DNA of 47,397 nt, taken from the NCBI GenBank assembly GCA_938010615.1, contig CALLUY010000216.1:1-47397 (forward strand), read 5' to 3'. The notes under the pieces are model-generated. The model was not told the DNA's origin and did no database searches. It worked only from the letters and a program-made list of their open reading frames with translations. Made by a program: the position numbers and the translations under genes. Below, piece by piece: positions 7,564-16,349 of this stretch. The DNA comes from an uncultured Pirellulaceae bacterium. GTDB taxonomy: Bacteria; Planctomycetota; Planctomycetia; Pirellulales; Pirellulaceae. The stretch's first letter is position 1. Each line of letters opens with the position of its first letter.

Positions 7564-10047
7564 CTATGCCTTAGGCCAGTCACTTAACAAGTCCAAGTTC
7601 TGATCAAAAAACGAATCGAGTCTGTGTTTTTGGACGCTATCATAAAAGTCGCTGAATTCTCGCTCTGTTTCATCCACTTCATCGCCAATGCTGTCGCGAA
7701 TGTGGTCGGCCAAGAAGCCAATCTGCTGTTTCAATGGTGCAGAGAAAATTCTGCCGATGGCGCCTTCGAGTTCGCGACCGCTGATCTCGTTTTCGCCAGC
7801 GTGAAAGCTGGGTTGATTGACGACCGGTGCGCTTTGTATGCCGGTGCAGAGCCCGCATCCGCAACCGCACCCGTGACCATGACCGTCGTTGTCATTGTGG
7901 TTGTGAGCAAGTTCAAGTGAAACTTCACCCCATGATTGCATTCGTTGCAGTGCGTTTGATAAATCACCATCGATCATGCGACCGGCTTGGAGTTCAGTCC
8001 CGATAGGCGTCGCAACGGTGATCGCTGGAGCAGCGCCGGCTGCTAGGGCACGGATGTCGCCTTGTGGGATCGCCAAGTAGCCGACTGATTCGGTGGTGTG
8101 TTGGACTTCTGAGTCAAAACTACGTTCTTCCTCCAAGAAAATGATCGCGCGACTGTTAACCAAGTTGCGAGCTCTCACGGTCGTGTTGTCGCCACCGTAA
8201 TTCGTCTGCATGTCAGCGAACAATGAGGGGCGACTTGCAAATGTTGGTGAAAAATTGATTCGATGGCTGCGATGATCAACGACTCGACCCGTGTCAGCAA
8301 CGATGAAGTCTGAGCTGCCAGTTTGACCAACGCCTCTTTCGATCGCAATCCAACTGACTTCTTCGCCGGCATGCGTTTGGTCAGCAGCTTGTTCTTCCTG
8401 AATTCGCAACCGGAATCCAGAATTGGTAACGTTTCTGACTCGTGTCGTCACCGCGGCAGCATCGCGAACCGTCGTTACCGAAGTGAAGATGATGGGTGCT
8501 TCGGCAGATCCGTCGAATGCTCCGTTAAACGTCCGCAGTGTCCAATTTTGATTTTGGCTGTTAATTTTTGAAGCGCGAAGCGTCGTGCCGTCGGTCAGCA
8601 CATGTGTGCCGGATTCGACAACCATCCAATCGACTCGTTCAAAACTGTGCCTGTCATCGCGATAGTCCCATTCATTAAGGCGAATTTGAAAACTGTTGGC
8701 AGTGACATTGCGAATGCGAACGGTCACCGGGTCGGCACCATTGATGGTTGCCGGTCCCGCAACGACGACTGGATTCATGTACGACTGGCTTAGCCGAACC
8801 GTTTTCCAAAGGTGAGCAAGCTGAGGGATGTTTCCAACTTCGCCAATTTTTTGTCCTGCAATTTGGTCAGGGATCTTTCCTTCGATTGAGTAGAAACCTA
8901 GCGAGCCGTAGTCTGAGTAAGCTCCGCTTTTGCCAACACCATCGATTGCCAGATAATAAGTTCCGCTGGCGAGATTTCGCTGTACGATTGCATCTAGACT
9001 TTCGCCAGGATTGTTGCTCAACAGGAGAGTTCCGTTCGCTCGATAAACACGCAAGCGGATGTCGAGATTGGGGTTTTCACCGAAGGCATTGACTTGTAAA
9101 TCGACCAACCCACCGCCCGTTGAGAATTGGTAGTAGTCAACATCCGAACGACGTTCCACGATGCCCCAATCGAAAACGTCGTTTCCATTGGTTTCGAGAA
9201 GACTGGCGGTAGCGATCGTGTTTCCGACGTCATCGGCTTTGTAGTTGATGCCATTGGACGAATTCGTGATGATCGCCAAGTCGTCCTGAGTCGCCGTTGA
9301 TCCGGCGTAGTCCCCGTTGCTCCACTGCGTCAAATTCGAGAAGAACGGAGCGCCCAAAATTGGACCCCACGCTGTCTCGCCCGATCCAGTTCCCGGATGA
9401 TATTCGCTACCGTTAAGTCCATCGTGTCGCAGACCAAACGCGTGGCCCACTTCGTGCGAAATTGTCATCGCGCCATTGTTGACGCCTTTATTGAAAACGA
9501 AAACCGGATTATCAGCGTTGTCATCGAAGCTGTTCAAATAGGCGATTCCGCCGATGCCGTCACCAAAACCGTCCGTCGCTTGTGTGTTGACGACTCGGAC
9601 TCCATAGTTCTGGTCGGCGGAGTTACTCTTAATCAGTGCCGCCTGCCCAGGATTTTTCGTCGTGACGTTGACATCAAAAGGAGCAAAATCTTCGGCAACA
9701 TTCTGGAATTGTTTTTGAATTTCAATTCGCTCTGCATTGCTGAAGCTTCCCACACCGCCTTCGCGATTCCAAGCAGGAAAGTTAATCGAGTGGTTCCAGC
9801 GATTGTTGTTGGAGAAGTGGCCATTGAAATCGAGGTAGATCGTTTTGGAGGCCCCGGGGTTGGTTTCCAGATTGAACGTGTCGGCCAAAGGATAGGGTGC
9901 GGCCGAGTCCGGGTCACCTAGTGAGAGCGTGCCATCGACGTAGGCTGGGAAGATTGCTGCTAGAACCTGTCGAGGTTCCAGCGGCTGGTAGTTCAGTTTT
10001 CCATTGCGAAACTTTTTCGACTTGCGCGATATTCTTGGAGAACTCAT
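7564..10047 (-). CDS. Secreted zinc metallopeptidase with planctomycete LEPR N-terminal motif and repeated beta modules
   Basis: Large secreted protein of 827 residues. The N-terminus is basic and followed by YQPLEPRQVLAAI (residues 20-32), the LEPR-type motif found at the N-terminus of many exported planctomycete proteins. Residues 198-209, HEVGHAFGLRHD, are a zinc-binding HExxHxxGxxH site of the metzincin type, so it is probably a peptidase. About residues 270-395 (DDVGNTIATA ... SGTYYLAIDGVG ... YSIEG) resemble a bacterial pre-peptidase C-terminal (PPC) domain. Then follow about three related beta modules, each with a VRIRNVT-type strand and an E-x-V-x-W/Y-x-A/V-I/V-E/P-x-G motif (about 405-700). 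A His/Gly/Cys-rich stretch lies at 715-736, then a helical acidic tail. The substrate is unknown. Confidence 0.85.
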   Translation of the reverse strand: MSSPRISRKSKKFRNGKLNYQPLEPRQVLAAIFPAYVDGTLSLGDPDSAAPYPLADTFNLETNPGASKTIYLDFNGHFSNNNRWNHSINFPAWNREGGVGSFSNAERIEIQKQFQNVAEDFAPFDVNVTTKNPGQAALIKSNSADQNYGVRVVNTQATDGFGDGIGGIAYLNSFDDNADNPVFVFNKGVNNGAMTISHEVGHAFGLRHDGLNGSEYHPGTGSGETAWGPILGAPFFSNLTQWSNGDYAGSTATQDDLAIITNSSNGINYKADDVGNTIATASLLETNGNDVFDWGIVERRSDVDYYQFSTGGGLVDLQVNAFGENPNLDIRLRVYRANGTLLLSNNPGESLDAIVQRNLASGTYYLAIDGVGKSGAYSDYGSLGFYSIEGKIPDQIAGQKIGEVGNIPQLAHLWKTVRLSQSYMNPVVVAGPATINGADPVTVRIRNVTANSFQIRLNEWDYRDDRHSFERVDWMVVESGTHVLTDGTTLRASKINSQNQNWTLRTFNGAFDGSAEAPIIFTSVTTVRDAAAVTTRVRNVTNSGFRLRIQEEQAADQTHAGEEVSWIAIERGVGQTGSSDFIVADTGRVVDHRSHRINFSPTFASRPSLFADMQTNYGGDNTTVRARNLVNSRAIIFLEEERSFDSEVQHTTESVGYLAIPQGDIRALAAGAAPAITVATPIGTELQAGRMIDGDLSNALQRMQSWGEVSLELAHNHNDNDGHGHGCGCGCGLCTGIQSAPVVNQPSFHAGENEISGRELEGAIGRIFSAPLKQQIGFLADHIRDSIGDEVDETEREFSDFYDSVQKHRLDSFFDQNLDLLSDWPKA

Positions 10048-10151
10048 CTGGCGGTTGTTCCTGTGTTGCGGTCATCCTCAGTTCGGATCTTTACATCCAT
10101 TGTTGACTAATGACATTAGAAACACAAGATTTTCATCAGCACGGCTCAGTA

Positions 10152-10187
10152 AAACAAAAAGCCAGCCCAAAAAGGCCGGCTTTTATG
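10152..10187 (-). terminator. Rho-independent terminator of the PEP-CTERM gene
   Basis: On the minus strand a GC-rich stem (AAAGCCGGCC pairing with GGCTGGCTTT, one mismatch or G-U) is followed by TTTTTG. It lies about 25-60 bases past the stop codon of the PEP-CTERM gene and before the metallopeptidase gene, so the two are probably separate transcripts. Confidence 0.75.
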
Positions 10188-10210
10188 CTTCACTTAAAGT
10201 CGACTTGCTT

Positions 10211-10912
10211 TCACTTTCGCTTGCGAGTTGAAGCCAAGCCAGCGATGCCCAAGGCAAGAAACGCGAGTGATGATGGCTCAGGAACGGCAGTGAGTGCTGA
10301 GTAACTGGTTGGACTGTGAGAACTGCCGGCACCAGGAAACGGATTTGCATCGAGAATCAATCCGGTTGAATCGGTGTCGATTGAGACCCACAAGTTTTGA
10401 TCGGTCCAAAGGTTGGCGCTTTCCGCAACGGTGCCTCGATTGTCGGCGCCGTTTACATCGTCTCCATTGAAGCTGTATTGAACGTGATCGACCAAGTTCG
10501 CAGCGGTGCCAAATGGACTTGAGGTGTAGATGCCGATTTGGATCGCTTCTCCAACTCCGCCGGTCGTCAAGTCATCAATCCAATTTCCTCCAAGGGAATT
10601 TACATTGATTGTGTCACCGCCGGAACCGTTGTTATCCCAGTCGATGAATAGCGACTCGCCAGCAGCAAGTGACTGTCCGTTGAGCCCGGCTGCGCCTGTG
10701 TAGTCGAAGCCATCGATTTCATCATGAGTACAGAATCGCCACCCGTCCAAATCCCATGTTGTCGAGCCGAAGTTGTGCAGTTCCAAAGTTTGGGATGTAA
10801 AGTCGATGCTGCGGATTTGCACGTCTCGCACAGTTCCCGCGGTTTGAGCACAAAGTAGCGATGGGAGCGAAAGAGAAGCCATGATGGCCAAGCTGCAGAA
10901 GATTTGTTTCAT
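10211..10912 (-). CDS. PEP-CTERM sorting domain protein with lamin-tail-like fold
   Basis: Secreted or surface protein of 233 residues. The N-terminus is a clear signal peptide (a Lys followed by a hydrophobic run ending near LLCAQ). The central part (VRDVQIRSIDFTSQTLELHNFG ... WDLDGWRFCTHDE ... AGESLFIDWDN) resembles a lamin-tail (LTD) beta fold: strands with a hydrophobic stretch, LHNFG and then a W-x-L-x-G-W motif. The C-terminus, VPEPSSLAFLALGIAGLASTRKRK, is a PEP-CTERM signal: a PEP motif, a transmembrane helix and a basic tail. Such tails are processed by an exosortase system in the inner membrane; no exosortase gene is in the window. The function is unknown. Confidence 0.88.
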   Translation of the reverse strand: MKQIFCSLAIMASLSLPSLLCAQTAGTVRDVQIRSIDFTSQTLELHNFGSTTWDLDGWRFCTHDEIDGFDYTGAAGLNGQSLAAGESLFIDWDNNGSGGDTINVNSLGGNWIDDLTTGGVGEAIQIGIYTSSPFGTAANLVDHVQYSFNGDDVNGADNRGTVAESANLWTDQNLWVSIDTDSTGLILDANPFPGAGSSHSPTSYSALTAVPEPSSLAFLALGIAGLASTRKRK

Positions 10913-11154
10913 AATTCAATCCAATAAACAATGCTGCCGAAAACAAGTTATACGTAGCATCTACATATCGGTGCGGAGCAACCGACTCAAGATTCAGAGC
11001 CATAAATCCGGAATTTTATCTGCTGACCGCATAGACCCCGGAAGATTGTTCGCGCGTGCATGTTGTGCTTCCTGCTGTTTCTAACTGTTGATCTGCGAAA
11101 CCATTGAGTCGAGTCAACTTGTCGGATTTTGTCGATTCGTCCAAACTATGACGG

Positions 11155-13077
11155 TTGTCACCCAAATTATCGATTTTGCAGTTAGCCGTGCCCGCAAATA
11201 ATCAGCCGAAAAATCACCAAGAAGTCGTCGATCGATACCGCCATAAGTTGCAAGAGCAGCAGGCGATTGTTGACCAGTGCAACCGCCAATGGAGCACGTT
11301 CGCTTATGCACGCGGCGGCATTTTGATTTTGTTTCTGATTGTGTTGTTTCTCGCGTTCAACGGAGCTTGGGAACCGTCTCGTTGGCCGTACTATCTTGCC
11401 GGTCTGGTGTTTGTTGTCTTTACGTTTGTCGCGTGGCGAGTCGAAGTTTTGGAGGCGTCGCTGCGGCGATCCCGAATGACCGCCAGAATGCACCGCGAGT
11501 CGATTGGGCGATGTTTGCGTCAGTGGGATGAGATCGAAGTTCCCGAAGTGAAGGTTCCGCCGGAATTGACTGCGGTCTCTACGGACCTCGACATGTTCAC
11601 AAGTAGTTCCATTTTTAAACTGTTGGGCATCACGCGAACGCCGCTCGGGACGGAAACGCTTGCCTCATGGATTCGGTCCGGAGCAACGGCTGATGAAGTC
11701 GGGTTGCGACAGGAAGCCGTGAAAGAGCTTGCGCCAAAACTCGAATGGCGTGAAGAATTTCAACTTCTTTGTGAACAACTTTCTGGGAGCCACGCGAACC
11801 CAACCAGCTTCGTCGATTGGGCTCAAAGTGGAAACTGGTTCGACGGTCGCAGCTGGCTGTTGATGTTTGCACGCGTGACGTCAGTGCTTTCGATCGTTTT
11901 GATTGTGAGTATTTTGTTCCAATTGTTTCCGCTGATCATCCTTGGCCCGGCATTGTTGCTGGTGATGGCGATCAACTTTACGTTGGCAGTGTTCTTTTCC
12001 GGTGCCATCCACGAACAGTTCAATCAAATTTCCACGCAGGCCAATGAAGCCAAAGGCTATGTTGAGCTTTTCAATCGTGTCGCGAGTTTCGATGCCAGTT
12101 CGTCGCGATTGCAGGAACTGCAACAGGGCTTCCGCGATTCAGGCAACGGAGCACAAAAGGCGATCGGCCGACTTGGTGGTTTGACTTCGTTGGCGATGAT
12201 CCGCCGTGGTTCCGGGTTTCTGTTGTATTTGGTTCTTGAGTTTCTGTTTTTCTGGGACGCGCATATTCTGGATTTACTTGAACGATGGAAAGTAAAACAT
12301 GGGGCCAAGGTTCCGGGATGGTTCGGCGATCTTGGCCATTGGGAGTCGCTGTGTGCCTTGGCAAAACTGGCCGCCGACGAACCGCACTGGGCGTGGCCTG
12401 ATGTGAAGGATCCCAAAAGCGATGCAGCGAAAGTGATTAAGGCGAAACGGTTGGCTCATCCGCTGTTGGGTCAGGAACGCGTTGCCAACGATGCTGAAGT
12501 TGGTCCGCCGGGAAGTGTTTTGCTGGTCACGGGCTCGAACATGTCAGGCAAAAGTACATTGTTGCGAAGCATCGGATCGAATGTTGTTTTGGCTCAGATG
12601 GGAACCGTCGTTTGTGCTCAATCGATGAGCTTGCCGCCGCTGCGAATCGAGACCAGCATGAGGATCGCGGATTCGTTGGCCGATGGTGTGTCGTTCTTTA
12701 TGGCGGAACTGAATCGATTGAAGCAAATTGTCGACACGTCGAAAGAAGTGACCGCACAAAACGACAAAACGATGTTGTTTTTGCTTGACGAAATTCTGCA
12801 AGGTACCAATTCTCGCGAACGTCAGGTTGCGGTTAGTCGTGTTGTGCGAAAGCTGATCGACAGCAAAGCGATCGGATGCATTTCGACTCATGATCTGGAT
12901 CTTGCGAAAACGGAAGAGTTAGCCAACGCTTGTCGAACCGTGCACTTCAGTGAGCAATTTGTCACTGAAGATGGCAAAGAGAGGATGACGTTCGATTATG
13001 TGATGAAGCAAGGAATCGCGCAGACAACCAACGCATTGAAGTTGTTGGAGTTGGTTGGATTGGGTGAAGACGAGTAA
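11155..13077 (+). CDS. Membrane-anchored MutS family ATPase (MutS domain V-like)
   Basis: Protein of 629-640 residues with an ABC-type MutS ATPase domain at the C-terminus. Walker A is GSNMSGKS at about residues 460-467 and Walker B is FLLDEILQGTNS at about 541-552; STHDLDLA follows as the H-loop. Upstream are the MutS core/lever-like helices (about 150-440) but no N-terminal mismatch-recognition domain. Two hydrophobic pairs, near residues 55-90 and 235-280, should be transmembrane helices, so the protein is membrane bound, which is not the case for classical MutS. It belongs to the poorly characterised MutS-related group seen in Bacteroidetes and Planctomycetes; the role in repair is doubtful. 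The start is uncertain: TTG 11155, or GTG 11188. Confidence 0.85.
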   Translation: MSPKLSILQLAVPANNQPKNHQEVVDRYRHKLQEQQAIVDQCNRQWSTFAYARGGILILFLIVLFLAFNGAWEPSRWPYYLAGLVFVVFTFVAWRVEVLEASLRRSRMTARMHRESIGRCLRQWDEIEVPEVKVPPELTAVSTDLDMFTSSSIFKLLGITRTPLGTETLASWIRSGATADEVGLRQEAVKELAPKLEWREEFQLLCEQLSGSHANPTSFVDWAQSGNWFDGRSWLLMFARVTSVLSIVLIVSILFQLFPLIILGPALLLVMAINFTLAVFFSGAIHEQFNQISTQANEAKGYVELFNRVASFDASSSRLQELQQGFRDSGNGAQKAIGRLGGLTSLAMIRRGSGFLLYLVLEFLFFWDAHILDLLERWKVKHGAKVPGWFGDLGHWESLCALAKLAADEPHWAWPDVKDPKSDAAKVIKAKRLAHPLLGQERVANDAEVGPPGSVLLVTGSNMSGKSTLLRSIGSNVVLAQMGTVVCAQSMSLPPLRIETSMRIADSLADGVSFFMAELNRLKQIVDTSKEVTAQNDKTMLFLLDEILQGTNSRERQVAVSRVVRKLIDSKAIGCISTHDLDLAKTEELANACRTVHFSEQFVTEDGKERMTFDYVMKQGIAQTTNALKLLELVGLGEDE

Positions 13078-13080
13078 GCG

Positions 13081-13416
13081 TACAAGCCCGAAGCGCAAGT
13101 TTTGATGTTGCACACATTCTTATTCCGAAGGAATTTCAGCCATTAGCCGGAGGTCGAGCGTAGCGACCACCTCCGGAACCCCAAGGATGCACGATTCGAT
13201 CCTGAAGGGATCGCAGCAAACGCTCGCTGTGATCCCTTCGGGATCATGTTTGTTTTCGACCGAATTCGGTGATGGCGCTGCGCTTATCACCGGCTAATAG
13301 CTTGAATCCCTTCGGGATGGGCCGATAGAGTGCAACATCAAAACGCGCAAGCGAGTGAATCCCAAGCACAAAGGAAATGCCCGGAAATATTCACTCGCTT
13401 GCGCTTCGGGCTTGTA
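13081..13416. repeat. 336-bp nested inverted-repeat element between mutS-like gene and yacG
   Basis: Outer perfect arms of 19 bases lie at 13081-13099 and 13398-13416. A second 14-base pair lies at 13099-13112 and 13331-13344, and a 16-base pair at 13345-13360 and 13389-13404. Inside are a hairpin at 13148-13177 (CCGGAGGT / ACCTCCGG), a CGGTGAT/ATCACCG stem near 13267-13293, and three copies of the GATCC-x-GAAGGGAT-type palindrome near 13198, 13231 and 13304. The pieces resemble REP-like dispersed repeats described for planctomycete genomes, assembled here into one cluster. No protein is encoded. It could be a non-autonomous mobile element, or a bidirectional terminator for the flanking convergent genes. 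Confidence 0.8.
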
Positions 13417-13484
13417 TTGGCACGGATTGCTTCGCGAGTTGACTACGTCCGGTCCATCAGAAAAACTGCTTTAAAAACGAAGAT

Positions 13485-13739
13485 TTACTCTTCGAGATAT
13501 TCTCGCTCGCCTTCGCCATCGAAGGGCAGGCCATAAGATTCGCTCAGCCACATCCCCAGATCGGCGCGGTGGCAGCGAATGCTGCAGAAAGGCAGGCACG
13601 GTGATGCAGATCGCTGGAATTTGTTGCCGCAATAAGCGCAGCGAAACAGGGTGCTCGACGCGGGAGCCTTCTGGGAAGAAGCTGGCTCCGGCGAATGGTC
13701 ACCCTGATCAGATTCGGTTGCTTCCGAATTGTCGTACAT
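13485..13739 (-). CDS. yacG: DNA gyrase inhibitor YacG-like zinc protein
   Basis: Small protein of 84 residues with the YacG pattern: CAYCGNKF, then PFCSIRCHRADLGMWLSESYGLPF. The four Cys residues (C-x2-C and C-x3-C) bind one zinc ion. In E. coli YacG binds the C-terminal domain of GyrB and inhibits gyrase. The first 25 residues are acidic and Ser-rich, an extension beyond the usual 60-70 residues. It is 7 bases downstream of the DUF6800-like gene on the same strand and the two probably form one transcript. Confidence 0.85.
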   Translation of the reverse strand: MYDNSEATESDQGDHSPEPASSQKAPASSTLFRCAYCGNKFQRSASPCLPFCSIRCHRADLGMWLSESYGLPFDGEGEREYLEE

Positions 13740-13746
13740 CGGAGAA

Positions 13747-13929
13747 CTACTTCTTCGCCAAGCCCATAGAATCGATCAAAGTCTTGTAGCCAGGAGTCAT
13801 GTTTCGCAGCTTGTCAGCGATAACTTGCTTCTCTGATCCCGTTGCTTTTGCAGCACGAGCCCGCAGCTGAGTGATTTGCTTGCGGCGTTTCCGACGTCGT
13901 TTAATTTCCTTTTCCCGTTCGCTTGCCAT
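13747..13929 (-). CDS. Small basic DUF6800-like protein
   Basis: A 60-residue protein beginning MASEREKEIKRRRKRRKQ, very rich in Arg and Lys, followed by a short amphipathic helix and the end GYKTLIDSMGLAKK. It matches my memory of the short DUF6800 family known from planctomycetes. No function is known; the basic helix suggests RNA or DNA binding, which is inference only. ATG 13929 is preferred over the longer upstream frame because it begins exactly at the conserved basic block. It precedes yacG by 7 bases and is divergent from the secreted propeller gene. Confidence 0.65.
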   Translation of the reverse strand: MASEREKEIKRRRKRRKQITQLRARAAKATGSEKQVIADKLRNMTPGYKTLIDSMGLAKK

Positions 13930-13999
13930 CTTGTGATTCCGTAAATTACGTGTGAAATTGAGTTGAGTTTGTCCAGACGCTTTGATTCGTCGAGCCGAA

Positions 14000-15103
14000 A
14001 TGATAGTAGAACCATCCGCCAAAATCAATCGAAACCCCTCGGATTTGCGACATTCTCGCAGTAGCAATCCAGCCTTTGAGGGCGCATCGAGGCTTCGGTT
14101 CTGTTGGCTGGCCGTCGTTTTCGCGATTGCCCTGTGCCAGTCTTCATCGGCTCAGGAAACCGGCAATTCAAACAAAGTTCCTAAAAAAGACGCCACGGAC
14201 CAGAAAGAAGAGCCGCTGGTCGCGTTAGGCCGGATCGAAGACGACCGGATCGTCGAAAGTAGCGGAGTCGTAACAGCTCGGCCAGATCCAGAAGGAAACC
14301 CCTCCAATGCGATCTGGACCTTCAACGATTCAGGCGGCGAGCCGATCCTGTTTCGAGTCAGTGTCAAAGGAAAAACTCAAGCCACATTGCGGCTCAACGA
14401 AGCCACGAATCGCGACTGGGAAACGATGTGCAGTTTCACGATCGAGCAGAAACGGTTTTTGGCCGTTGGCGATGTTGGCGACAATTCCTTCAACCGCAAG
14501 TCCTGTCAAATTTACGTTTGCGAAGAGCCGGCCGTTAAGCTCAAAAAGTCGAAGAAGAAAAAGAAGAAGCGAAAGATTCGCGACCTCGAAACAGAAGTCA
14601 GCACGATCGATTTCAAGTACGAAGACGGAACTCATAACTGCGAAGCGATGAGCTACAACGCGGAAGACAATACGTTTTGGTTTGTGGAAAAAGTCTATGT
14701 TGACGACAAACGAAAAACCGCTCCTGGGTTTTACGTGTTGCCGAATCCATTGGCAGTCAAATCGGATCAAAAGAAAGATCAAGAAAAGAAAGATCAAGAA
14801 AACATTGCTCGTCGGGTCGGCGACTTCCCCGTTCGCAACGTGACAGGAATGGCGTTCTCACCCGACGGACAGCGACTGGTGATTCGCAGCTACTTCGCGG
14901 CTTGGATGTTCGAAAAATCGGAAGGTAAAACTTGGCTCGAAACAATCGATCAGACGAAGCCCAAAACATTGGCGTTGCCGCTCCAAAGTCAGGGAGAAGC
15001 GATTTGTTTTTCGCCTGATTCGAATTCGCTATTGGTAACCTCTGAAATGAAAAACGCGATCATCTGGCAAGTGAGCCTCGACCAAAAATCGGAAAAGGAA
15101 TAG
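14000..15103 (+). CDS. Secreted beta-propeller-like protein of unknown function
   Basis: A 367-residue protein with a signal peptide near residues 35-55 (CWLAVVFAIALCQSSSAQE), so it is exported. The mature part has repeated strand patterns typical of propeller proteins: SSGVVTARPDPEGNPSNAIW, FNDSGGEPILFRVS, DWETMCSF, LAVGDVGDNSFNR and GMAFSPDGQRLVIRSY. The DWE and GDxGDN segments recall a family of uncharacterised secreted propellers. An unusual lysine-rich insertion (KSKKKKKKRK) is at about 14545-14576. Start: ATG 14000 is used; a TTG at 13982 would add six residues. It is followed after 2 bases by the M20 peptidase gene, so the two are probably cotranscribed. Confidence 0.65.
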   Translation: MIVEPSAKINRNPSDLRHSRSSNPAFEGASRLRFCWLAVVFAIALCQSSSAQETGNSNKVPKKDATDQKEEPLVALGRIEDDRIVESSGVVTARPDPEGNPSNAIWTFNDSGGEPILFRVSVKGKTQATLRLNEATNRDWETMCSFTIEQKRFLAVGDVGDNSFNRKSCQIYVCEEPAVKLKKSKKKKKKRKIRDLETEVSTIDFKYEDGTHNCEAMSYNAEDNTFWFVEKVYVDDKRKTAPGFYVLPNPLAVKSDQKKDQEKKDQENIARRVGDFPVRNVTGMAFSPDGQRLVIRSYFAAWMFEKSEGKTWLETIDQTKPKTLALPLQSQGEAICFSPDSNSLLVTSEMKNAIIWQVSLDQKSEKE

Positions 15104-15105
15104 AG

Positions 15106-16308
15106 ATGGATTTTGACCCTGCCGCAATCGAATCTCTAAATTGGCTCGACGACAAACAAGATTCGATGCTGAGTCTGATCGTCGAGCTCTGCGACATTAA
15201 CTCCGGCACGTATAACCTGCCGGGTATCGAAAAGGTTCGCGATCGATTGATCGAAGAATTTTCCACGCTTGGTGGAGAGCTGAAGGTTGTCGACTCACAG
15301 CCTTGGATGACGGTCGATGATCAGGGACATTCTGAGGAAGGAAAATCCGGCCCAATTCTTCACGTCACGAAATGGCCAGACGCAGAAACAAAAGTAATGC
15401 TCTGCATCCACATGGACACCGTCTATGGCGCCGACCATCATTTCCAAAAGTGTGTCACCAAGGATGACGGAACCGTCAACGGCCCTGGAGTGATCGACGC
15501 CAAAGGCGGCGTCGTTGTGATGCTCAACGCGATCAGAACACTCGAAGCCAGCCCACTCGCTGGAAAGGTTGGCTGGGAAGTCATCCTCAACGCCGACGAA
15601 GAAATTGGCTCTCGTGGCAGCGATCAATTCATCCGCAGCCGTGCTCCGTATTGCGATGCTGGACTTTTGTTCGAACCTTCGTTGCCAGACGGGACTCTCG
15701 TTTCGTGGCGCAAAGGATCAGGAAACTTTGCTTTCATCGTTCGCGGAAAATCGGCGCACACGGGTCGGGACTTTGCAAAAGGCCGCAACGCGTTGGCAGC
15801 GCTTTCGCGATTGTGTGTCGAGATTGACGAACTCAATACGGATCCCGACATCACATTCAACGTCGGTCGCATCAACGGCGGCGGAGCACTCAATGCAGTG
15901 CCGGACCTTGCGGTAGGTCGAGTCAACGTGCGAGTTGTCGATACCGATCAGCAAAAAATGGTGCAAGAAAAGTTTGCTGGTCTGGTTGAGAAGTACAACG
16001 AACTTGACGGTATCTCGGTGGAGATGAATGGAGAGTTTTCTTCACCGCCCAAACCGATCGACGACGGTGTGCGTCAAATGCAGAGCCGCATCGAGTCTTG
16101 CGGACAGCAGCTGGGAATGGAAATCAAGTGGCGAGGAACCGGCGGCGCCAGTGACGGCAATCGCTTCGCGGCCGCCGGATTACCGAATATCGATACGCTT
16201 GGACCTCGCGGCGACCACATCCATTCCGATCAGGAATTCCTGATCCCGGAGAGCCTTGTGCCTCGGGCAAAGCTTGCCGCTTTGGTTTTGATGAGCTTTG
16301 GGAGTTAG
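15106..16308 (+). CDS. M20 family metallopeptidase (glutamate carboxypeptidase-like)
   Basis: Predicted di-zinc hydrolase of family M20 (CPG2/ArgE/DapE group), 400 residues. Motifs in order: LCIHMDTVYG (metal His and catalytic Asp), GPGVIDAKGG (bridging Asp), LNADEEIGSRGS (catalytic Glu and metal Glu), LFEPSLPDG (metal acid), a dimerisation domain with SAHTGRD, then GTGGASDGNRFA and LGPRGDHIHSDQEF (final metal His). No signal peptide, so cytoplasmic. The substrate (an N-acyl amino acid or glutamyl peptide) cannot be assigned. The ATG is 2 bases after the stop of the secreted propeller gene, suggesting translational coupling. Confidence 0.88.
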   Translation: MDFDPAAIESLNWLDDKQDSMLSLIVELCDINSGTYNLPGIEKVRDRLIEEFSTLGGELKVVDSQPWMTVDDQGHSEEGKSGPILHVTKWPDAETKVMLCIHMDTVYGADHHFQKCVTKDDGTVNGPGVIDAKGGVVVMLNAIRTLEASPLAGKVGWEVILNADEEIGSRGSDQFIRSRAPYCDAGLLFEPSLPDGTLVSWRKGSGNFAFIVRGKSAHTGRDFAKGRNALAALSRLCVEIDELNTDPDITFNVGRINGGGALNAVPDLAVGRVNVRVVDTDQQKMVQEKFAGLVEKYNELDGISVEMNGEFSSPPKPIDDGVRQMQSRIESCGQQLGMEIKWRGTGGASDGNRFAAAGLPNIDTLGPRGDHIHSDQEFLIPESLVPRAKLAALVLMSFGS

Positions 16309-16349
16309 TTCCCCAACCTGTTGGAGAATCAGCCGTGGAGGGCATGGCA

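Noticed and set aside
9397..9921. 174-residue frame antisense to the metallopeptidase
   Set aside because: Overlaps the well-supported LEPR metallopeptidase.
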